A stretch of 18,363 nt of DNA from Caulobacter sp. CCH9-E1 (lineage in GTDB: Bacteria > Pseudomonadota > Alphaproteobacteria > Caulobacterales > Caulobacteraceae). The position numbers and the translations under genes were made by a program. Location of the stretch: positions 1 to 18,363 of the forward strand of contig NZ_LSJA01000369.1 of assembly GCF_001556515.1 (NCBI RefSeq), read 5' to 3'. Numbering within the stretch: the first letter of the stretch is position 1; each line of letters starts with the position of its first letter. Shown piece after piece: positions 12,441-18,363 of the stretch. Below the pieces are notes generated by a model. It saw only the letters and a list, made by a program, of their open reading frames with translations, was not told the DNA's origin and did no database searches.

Positions 12441-14267
12441 ATGGCTCGAATCCATCGCGGCAAGAGCGAGGCTTGGCTTCGCGGCGGCCAGACCTTTTCC
12501 CACAATGTCGACATGGTCATGGAGGTGCTCGGCCGCCTGGTGATCCTGTCCCTGGTGTGGGGCATGGTGTGCCTCTGGCTGGGCAATAATTCGTCGTCCG
12601 ACCTGGAGCAGGAGTACGGTCTCCAGGGCGTCCAGGCGGCCCTGTTCGACAAGCTAGGCCACCCGCTTCCCGACAAGCTCTCTATCAAGGGTCTCGACGG
12701 GGTCGAGCGCACCTACAAGAACGCCGAGGTGCCGAAGCTGAAATGGCTTCAGACCTCGCGACAGACTTTCGTCTGGGCGACCTACCGCTTCAAGAAACTC
12801 TTCCCCCACGCGACGCTGCAGGACCTCCTGCAGATGTTCTTCGGGCCGGTCGAACTGCTTGAGTGGCTGGTTCGCGGCACGCCCGCCGCCGCGATCAAAA
12901 GCGTGCTGATGACGGGCCTCAACAGCCTCACGCACCTGGTCGGCGACCGCTCGACCTTCTCCATCCGCGAATGGGTCAACGCCCCGAAAGGCGAGGGCGG
13001 CTTCCTCTTTCTCTCGGCGCCCGAAACGCACATCGACAGCCTGCGTCCCCTGTTGTCGTTCTGGGTCGAATTGGTGGTCGGCGCCTTGCTCAGCCGACCC
13101 GAGGACAACCGGCCCGAGACGTGGGTGATGCTCGACGAGTTTTCCTCGCTCGGCCAGATCGACAGCCTGGCGACAGGCCCGGTGCGCCTGCGCAAGTACA
13201 ACGGCGCCATGGTGCTTGGCCTCCAGCAATTCAGCCAGCTCCAGGACATCTACGGCCACGAGACGGCCACCACGATCATCGGCCAGTGCGCGCACAAACT
13301 GATCCTGCGTTGCCAGGATCCCGACACCGCCAAGTTCATGAGCGACCAGCTCGGCCGCGCCCAGATGCGTCGAGTGGACGAGAGCATTTCGTTCGGGGCG
13401 AACTCCCAGCGCGATGGCGTGAACATCAACGCGAGTGAAGAGCTAGAACCCGTCGCCCTGCCCGAAGACCTGATGAACCAGCCCGCCATGCAGGGCTTCA
13501 TCAAGGTGGCCTCGGCGCGGGAAGGCGAGGCGTTCCCGGCCGCCACCCTGAAGTTCCGGTACAAGCCCCGCCCGAAGATCGCCGAGGGCATGGAAGAGCG
13601 CCCGGGACCGACCCCGACGGAGCTCTTCCTGGAGGCGCTGCAGGAGAGCAGCGAACTCATCCGCCAAGCTGAAATGGAGCGGGAAGCGGGGGAGGGGCCG
13701 CCAGCCCTGGAGGAGACCGCCGACAACGTAGTTCGGCCGATGTACGACCCCAAGACGGGCGAGATCGTTGTCGTCCGCCCGATGTTCGATCCCAAGACCG
13801 GAGAGATCTTCGAGCCGGACGCTCCCGAGCCCGAAGCCGCTGAGCCCCAGGAGACCGCGCCGCCGGCGGAGAGCGTCGCGGCCAATGACGAGGGCGGGCC
13901 GCGCATGGTCACGCCCGACGAGCGTAATCCAGGCGATGGAAGATCCACTGACCCGGCGGGCGCGAACGAGCCCGTCCTGCCCGAATTAGCCGCCAGTGGA
14001 AACCTCGATCGCACCAGCAAACTCGCGGTCGACGCCTACCGCTCAAGGCTCGACCAGCAGGAGCATCAGCGCGCCTTCATGCAGCTCTATGACCGGGTGC
14101 GCCGCGACATGGAGCAGGCCAACCCGCTCAACGGGATCGCGGTTTGGAAGGGCCGCGAAGGACAACGCAAAGGACCGGCCGACGCATGGCCGTTCGTATC
14201 CAAGGACCGCACTGGCGATCGTGACGAACCCGACGGCTCAGACAGCTTCTGGACGCCGCAGTCATGA
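12441..14267 (+). CDS. TraD/VirD4-type coupling protein with internal deletion of Walker A
   Basis: Coupling proteins link the relaxosome to the secretion channel with an inner-membrane ATPase. The N-terminus (MARIHRGKSEAWLRGGQTFS) and one membrane helix at about 32-48 are family-like, followed by a periplasm-type segment to about residue 102. The frame then jumps to RQTFVWATYRFKKL, TLQDLLQMFFG, RGTPAA, TFSIREWV and the Walker B box WVMLDEFSSLG (about 228-238), then LGLQQFSQLQDIYG. The second membrane helix and the whole Walker A stretch that should lie between are absent; no GxxGxGK[ST] occurs anywhere. The C-terminal third is an acidic, Pro-rich tail with a short tandem repeat. At 608 residues it is shorter than relatives I would expect to exceed 700. 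It overlaps the relaxase gene as ATGA. Probably non-functional as a pump. Confidence 0.85.
   Translation: MARIHRGKSEAWLRGGQTFSHNVDMVMEVLGRLVILSLVWGMVCLWLGNNSSSDLEQEYGLQGVQAALFDKLGHPLPDKLSIKGLDGVERTYKNAEVPKLKWLQTSRQTFVWATYRFKKLFPHATLQDLLQMFFGPVELLEWLVRGTPAAAIKSVLMTGLNSLTHLVGDRSTFSIREWVNAPKGEGGFLFLSAPETHIDSLRPLLSFWVELVVGALLSRPEDNRPETWVMLDEFSSLGQIDSLATGPVRLRKYNGAMVLGLQQFSQLQDIYGHETATTIIGQCAHKLILRCQDPDTAKFMSDQLGRAQMRRVDESISFGANSQRDGVNINASEELEPVALPEDLMNQPAMQGFIKVASAREGEAFPAATLKFRYKPRPKIAEGMEERPGPTPTELFLEALQESSELIRQAEMEREAGEGPPALEETADNVVRPMYDPKTGEIVVVRPMFDPKTGEIFEPDAPEPEAAEPQETAPPAESVAANDEGGPRMVTPDERNPGDGRSTDPAGANEPVLPELAASGNLDRTSKLAVDAYRSRLDQQEHQRAFMQLYDRVRRDMEQANPLNGIAVWKGREGQRKGPADAWPFVSKDRTGDRDEPDGSDSFWTPQS
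13728..13808 (+). repeat. tandem 14-residue repeat in the coupling-protein tail
   Basis: The unit VVRPMYDPKTGEI (residues about 430-442) recurs at once as VVRPMFDPKTGEI (444-456) with a period of 14 residues. The DNA copies have diverged at third positions, so the duplication is not recent. It lies in an otherwise acidic, disordered tail. Confidence 0.75.
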
Positions 14268-17200
14268 TGACGCCTTCGCGGATCCGCAGCGCGGCCGGCG
14301 CGGCCGATTACTACGCCAAGGATGACTATTACATCGAGGGCGAGGCGGGGGCGCCGAACCTCGAATGGGGCGGCCAGGGCGCGGCCGATCTTGGGCTCAA
14401 GGGCAAGGTCGACGCCAAGGATCTACGCGCCATCCTGGATGGTCGAAATCCCGACCCGAACGGGCCCGCGCTTACCGACAGCGAGAACAAGGCCAAGCAT
14501 CACGCGGGGTGGGATTTCACCTTCGCGGTGCCCAAGTCCGTCACGCTCCTGGTGATCGCCGCCGAGAAGCATGACCCCGAGCTGGCCGACCGCCTGAAGG
14601 GCCACGTCATGGCGGCCAACAAGGCGATGATGTCCTACCTCGAGGCCAACCACGCCGTGACCCGGGTTCGCGACGAGCAGGGGGCGGTGCGGGAGGTTCA
14701 GACGAAGAACCTTGTCTATGGCTCCGTGATGCACGTCACGACGCGCGGCGGGGATCCGCACCTGCACGTCCACAACCCCATCGCCAACGTGACCAAGAAC
14801 CCCGAAACCGGGAAGTTCGGCGCGCTCGAAACACGCCACATGTACAAGTGGCAGAAGAACACATCCCTCGTGGGCGCGCGCGAGCTGCAATCGCGGCTGA
14901 TGGCTGAAGGCTACAGCATCGAACGCAAGGGCGAACTGGCATGGGAAATCGCCGGGACGAGCACGAAGCTCATCCAGGAGTTCAGTAGCCGCAGTCGCGA
15001 GATCAACGCCGGCGCCGAGGCCCTGGCCGCCGAACGCGGCGTCTCATCGGTCTCCGACGAACAGCGCACGATGATCCAGAAGCAGACCCGCAAGACCAAG
15101 GGCGATGTCGTGCGCGAGGTCCTGCAGAAGGAATGGTCGGAACGCGCCGAGAAAGTCGATCCCGGCGCGCTCGCACAGCAGGTCGCGGCCCGCACACTCG
15201 AACGCGGACAGGACGTGACGGCCAAGCTCATCGGAGCCATCAATCCTGCTATCGCCAAGTTGCGAAAGATGGTTCGCGACCACAACGGCTCGAATGCGCG
15301 GATCGACCTTTACGCCCGCGCTACGAACGATCCAGACAAGGAGGCCCAGGCCGTTGTTTCTCTTGGCCTCCGATCGGCCGAGGAGCGCGACGCCGTTGTC
15401 AGTAAACATCTCATCCTCCAGAAGGCGCTCTTAGCTTCGGACGGCGGCGTCACTTACGATCGCCTAGAAGCTTCGTTCGACCGCTTCGCCAAAGCCGGTC
15501 ACATCGTCGAGGCCGACCGAACGCGGATGGCGGGCGTGACAACGGCTCGCACGCTCGTGCGCGAAACCGCCATCGTCGGTGCGATCGAGCGCGGACGCGG
15601 CGCGGCGCCCGAACTGATCTCCGCCGCGGCGCTCGACAAAGCGATGCGGCCCGAAGCCGTCAAGGATCGGACCGGCCTTTCCCTGACCAAGGGACAAGCG
15701 GCGGGTGCGCGCCACATGTTGCAATCCAGGGACCGTTACGCCGTGGTCGAAGGTCTGGCCGGCGTCGGCAAGACCACGGCGCTACGTGTCACCAACGACG
15801 TCGCCGAGCGCCACGGTCTGCACATCTTCGGCATCGCCAGCCAACACCGCTTCGCCGAGGAGATCCGCAAGGCGGGCGTGGGGGCCGCGACCGTCGAGAG
15901 CTTCCTTCGCAAGGCGGAACGGGCCATGGAAGTCGGCGGCCAAAGGCTCGAGCGACTACGGGCCAATTTCGCCAAGACGATCCTGATGGTCGACGAGTCC
16001 TCGACCCTCACGAACGAAACGATGTACCGCCTGGTCAACGTGGTCGACGGCCTGCGCATCCCAGCCGTGCGCTTCCAGGGCGACCGGGGCCAGCTGGGCG
16101 GTCCCGGCGCGGGCAATCCTTTCAAGGCGATCATTGACCGTAAGGCCGACCGGGTGATGATGGACGAGATCCTTCGCCAATCGCAAGCGCCGACGCACCT
16201 GCGCGATGCGGTCCAGCGCATGGGGGAGGGGAAGTTCAAGGAGGGGTTGACCCTTCTCCGCCCCAACATCGAGAGCGTGGGCCGCGACGCCGACCAGGCC
16301 GCCATCGCAGATCGCGTGGTGTCCGCCTATCTCGAGATGCAGGCCCAGCGGGACACGCAGATCGTTGTTGCCACCAACGCCATGCGCGGCCTCGTTTCGG
16401 CCAGGCTGCGAAACCAGCTGCAGGATAGCGGAGCGCTGTCGCGGAGCGAGCGCGAGGTCGATCGCCTCTACGCCAAGAACCTGTCCCGAGCCGAACAGGT
16501 CGATGCGCGCTTTTATGCGCTTGGCGACAAGATCGTGTCGAACGACGCGTTCGCGGGCGCGGCCACGCCCCGCCACATGGTGGAGACCATTGTTGGGGTC
16601 GATCGCGACAACAACATGCTCAAGGTCCGCAGCGACAAGGGCCGCGAGCGGATGGTCGACCTTAACGACGAGGCCGCGCGCCGCAGCCCGTCCTTTTCCA
16701 CCTTCACCGAGCGCGCCCACCCGATCGCCGCCGGCGATCGGATGGTCTGGGAGGCGCGGTTCTCGGACCGCGGCTATGAGCGGGGCGGCGCCTTCAGCAT
16801 CGTGGCCATGGACAGCAAGGCCGTGACGATCCGCCACGAGGGCCAGGGCGCCATGGCGGGCAAAGTCGAGAAACTCTCGGCCACCGACGAGGCGCTGCGG
16901 TTCTCCGGCTACGGCTACGCCATGACGGCCGACCGGGCCCAGGGCTCGACCTTCAAGGGCGTCGTGTTCGAGATGTCGTCCAAGTTGGGCGAGGCGGCGA
17001 ACATGGCCCGCCTCTACGTGATGAGCTCGCGCCTCGCCGAGGACGCCAAGATGATCACCGACGATCTGTCGCGGACGGCCCAGCTGATCCTCCGCCAGGA
17101 CGGCCAGAAGCTTGTCGCCCTGGACGAGATCCGGAGGGCGGAGGCCGAGCTTCGCAAGGACGACGCCAAGACCGGAGCGACCGCGTCCGAGAAGGACAAG

Positions 17201-17323
17201 GAGTTCTCCAAGTCCATGGACAAAGGCATGTCGAGCTCCGGCGGCGCCGGCGCGGAACGCCCGAAAACCCGCACCAAGGAGCGGGACACGCAGATCCAGC
17301 AGCAACAGAACCTAGGGCTTTAG
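14264..17323 (+). CDS. MobF-family conjugative relaxase-helicase (TrwC/TraI-like)
   Basis: This protein nicks one strand at oriT, stays covalently bound, and unwinds the plasmid for transfer. The relaxase domain (about 1-300) opens with RIRSAAGAADYYAKDDYYIE, giving the tyrosine pairs Y16/Y17 and Y22/Y23 expected for MobF. It continues with WDFTFAVPKSVT (D84) and the metal-binding triad PHLHVHNP (H166, H168, H170). The helicase domain (RecD-like SF1B) has Walker A GLAGVGKTT at about 497-505, Walker B ILMVDESS (D577, E578), FQGDRGQLGGPGAGNPF, and motif VI YAMTADRAQGSTFKG at about 885-899. The C-terminus is a charged, Lys-rich tail. The length of 1019 residues is close to TrwC (966). The start overlaps the coupling-protein stop by 4 bases. 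All key residues appear intact, in contrast to the gene before it. Confidence 0.95.
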   Translation: MMTPSRIRSAAGAADYYAKDDYYIEGEAGAPNLEWGGQGAADLGLKGKVDAKDLRAILDGRNPDPNGPALTDSENKAKHHAGWDFTFAVPKSVTLLVIAAEKHDPELADRLKGHVMAANKAMMSYLEANHAVTRVRDEQGAVREVQTKNLVYGSVMHVTTRGGDPHLHVHNPIANVTKNPETGKFGALETRHMYKWQKNTSLVGARELQSRLMAEGYSIERKGELAWEIAGTSTKLIQEFSSRSREINAGAEALAAERGVSSVSDEQRTMIQKQTRKTKGDVVREVLQKEWSERAEKVDPGALAQQVAARTLERGQDVTAKLIGAINPAIAKLRKMVRDHNGSNARIDLYARATNDPDKEAQAVVSLGLRSAEERDAVVSKHLILQKALLASDGGVTYDRLEASFDRFAKAGHIVEADRTRMAGVTTARTLVRETAIVGAIERGRGAAPELISAAALDKAMRPEAVKDRTGLSLTKGQAAGARHMLQSRDRYAVVEGLAGVGKTTALRVTNDVAERHGLHIFGIASQHRFAEEIRKAGVGAATVESFLRKAERAMEVGGQRLERLRANFAKTILMVDESSTLTNETMYRLVNVVDGLRIPAVRFQGDRGQLGGPGAGNPFKAIIDRKADRVMMDEILRQSQAPTHLRDAVQRMGEGKFKEGLTLLRPNIESVGRDADQAAIADRVVSAYLEMQAQRDTQIVVATNAMRGLVSARLRNQLQDSGALSRSEREVDRLYAKNLSRAEQVDARFYALGDKIVSNDAFAGAATPRHMVETIVGVDRDNNMLKVRSDKGRERMVDLNDEAARRSPSFSTFTERAHPIAAGDRMVWEARFSDRGYERGGAFSIVAMDSKAVTIRHEGQGAMAGKVEKLSATDEALRFSGYGYAMTADRAQGSTFKGVVFEMSSKLGEAANMARLYVMSSRLAEDAKMITDDLSRTAQLILRQDGQKLVALDEIRRAEAELRKDDAKTGATASEKDKEFSKSMDKGMSSSGGAGAERPKTRTKERDTQIQQQQNLGL

Positions 17324-17385
17324 CCGATGGGAAACCTTCTTCGTCAGCCACTCGGCAACCACGTCCCTCAACCGTATTTCAGGCC

Positions 17386-18028
17386 TTGCGTTGTACTCGT
17401 CGTGACAGGGCGCGCCTTTGGCGGCCCGGGAGACGACGATGGTCGCTGGATCTTGGCTTGATGGTCGTCGTCTATATCGTCGGCACCACGGCCTACACCT
17501 CGGGTTTCAAGCGCGAGCCGGTCATGGACGTCTTCGTCTTGGGGGCGCTCTACATGCTCCGCCTGGCCGCCGGCGGGGCGGCGACGAGCGCGCCTCTCAG
17601 CCCGTGGTTCCTCGCGTTCAGCGGCCTCTTCTTCCTGTCCTTGGCCCTAGCCAAGCGGCACACCGAGCTCCGAAAGCAGCTCGACCAGGGAGAGACCCCG
17701 GGAAGGGGCTATCGGCCCTCGGACTGGGCCCTTCACCCTTTCCGCCGGTCTAGGGGCGGGCATGGGCGCGGTCGTGGTGTTTTTGCTCTACGTGGCCTTG
17801 AACGGCGGCTTCGCCGCCCGAACACACGCCGCGTGGGGGCTGTGGGCGATCGGCGCGGTCATGTCGGTGTGGATCTTCAGACTGTGGTTCACCGCGCAGC
17901 GCGGCGAGCTCGATTATGACCCGATCGTTTGGGCCTTCCGCGATCCCATGAGCCGTGTGCTCGGTCTCATCGCCGCTGGGTTCCTGTCCGTCGTCAGAAG
18001 TTTTGGGACAGCCGGGCTGCGGATTTAG
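17386..18028 (+). pseudogene. UbiA-family prenyltransferase remnant, frameshifted and truncated
   Basis: UbiA-family enzymes attach polyprenyl chains in membranes. Here only the second half remains. The first frame gives VVVYIVGTTAYTSGFKREP, then MDVFVLGALYMLRLAAGGAA, a membrane helix WFLAFSGLFFLSLALAKRHTEL, and GRGYRPSDWAL. The similarity continues in another frame from LSAGLGAGMGAVVVFLLYVA, then IFRLWFTAQRGELDYDPIVW and AFRDPMSR. One extra C at about 17734 accounts for the shift: without it the two halves join as DWALTLSAGLG. The N-terminal half, including the first Asp-rich motif, is missing, so the gene was already cut on the left; on the right it runs into sequence adjoining an IS3 element. 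Family members of this type include decaprenyl-phosphate phosphoribosyltransferases, a chromosomal kind of gene, so this marks a junction with non-plasmid DNA. Exact borders are uncertain. Confidence 0.72.
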
Positions 18029-18058
18029 TGGAGGGTTGGCCTCGTCTGGGCTTGAGAT

Positions 18059-18363
18059 TTAGGCGGCGATTTTGCGGTGCTGCAAGCGCCGATGTTCGAG
18101 GGTCTGGCGCTTGACGCTGGCTCGGCGGCGCAGGATGTCGGCGGCCCTGCCGAAGTAGGCGTCGGCGGGGGTCACGTTATCGAGGCTCTCGTGGTAGCGG
18201 GCGTGGTTGTAGTGCTCGATGAAGGCGCCGATCTGGGCTTCCAGGTCGCCGGGCAGGTAGTAATTTTCCAGCAGGATGCGGTTCTTCAGGGTCTGATGCC
18301 AGCGCTCGATCTTGCCCTGGGTCTGGGGATGGTAGGGCGCGCCCCGGACGTGTTTCATCTCCT
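18059..18363 (-). mobile_element. IS3-family transposase, C-terminal part (runs off the window)
   Basis: On the minus strand the frame encodes the end of an IS3-family OrfB integrase. It has MKHVRGAPYHPQTQGKIERW and HQTLKNRILLENYYLPGDLE, which contain the region around the third catalytic acid (E in GKIERWHQ), then YNHARYHESLDNVTPADAYF and GRAADILRRR. The stop is at 18059-18061. The protein continues beyond base 18363, so the first two catalytic acids are not visible. The end of the IS should lie between about 17985 and 18058. The inverted pair CTGTCC (about 17987) and GGGACAG (about 18005) is there, but the terminal repeat cannot be fixed without the other end. Confidence 0.88.

Noticed and set aside
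15956..17305. 449-codon open frame on the minus strand inside the relaxase gene
   Set aside because: It is a mirror of the GC-rich relaxase coding sequence; its product is His/Arg/Gly-rich with no family features, and the plus strand has clear helicase motifs.
1..18363. CRISPR arrays, tRNA or rRNA genes
   Set aside because: The only regular repeats are the iterons, which lack spacer-sized unique units; no cloverleaf or rRNA sequence was noticed by eye.

Overview
This window is about 18.4 kb of GC-rich DNA carrying the backbone of a plasmid, or an integrated plasmid-like element, from an alphaproteobacterium. Caulobacterales (Caulobacter, Brevundimonas or Phenylobacterium relatives) or a nearby order is the best guess. 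The reasons are the GC-rich codons, an RPA-family replication initiator, a ParB with the PF07506 RepB C-terminal domain, a WGR-domain protein, and a MobF relaxase operon of a style common in those plasmids. The host assignment is inference.

Layout. (1) Positions 1-980: a short piece of an IS3-family transposase, then an unrecognised 244-residue protein. (2) 1080-2721: a hipBA toxin-antitoxin operon with two matching operator-like inverted repeats. (3) 3052-7061: the replication and segregation core. It holds ParA with an N-terminal helix-turn-helix, ParB, two parS-like palindromes exactly 60 bp apart, an RPA-type RepA, and then five iterons spaced 21-23 bp with an adjoining DnaA-box-like site and an AT-rich tract (probable oriV). 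(4) 7128-10230: accessory genes. These are a WGR protein translationally coupled to a small membrane protein (minus strand), a possible PD-(D/E)XK-like protein and a 48-residue membrane protein (plus strand), and a large DUF2779 protein that joins a Cas4-like Fe-S nuclease to a DEDD exonuclease (minus strand). (5) 10324-11172: an orphan RepB/ParB-like gene whose 5' end appears to have been replaced. (6) 11173-11989: a long stretch without a recognisable gene, ending in an AT-rich segment with two direct repeats and a good promoter. (7) 11990-17323: a DNA-processing operon in the same order as trwABC of R388, namely a ribbon-helix-helix accessory protein, a coupling protein and a MobF relaxase-helicase. 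(8) 17386-18363: a decayed UbiA-family prenyltransferase fragment with a single-base frameshift, abutting an IS3-family transposase that runs off the window.

How it works together. RepA, the iterons and DnaA would start replication. ParA, ParB and the GTTTCCCC/GGGGAAAC sites would segregate copies, and HipBA would penalise loss. The RHH protein, coupling protein and relaxase would nick and deliver the DNA, but no mating-pair-formation genes are present here. The coupling protein also lacks its Walker A region and second membrane segment, so transfer through it is probably broken.

The most notable observations are that internally deleted coupling protein, the twin hip operators, the parS and iteron architecture, the truncated orphan RepB, and the cluster of nuclease-like accessory genes. 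I see no CRISPR array, rRNA or tRNA. No wholly new multi-gene system can be claimed from sequence alone; the 7.1-10.2 kb cargo is the least understood part.
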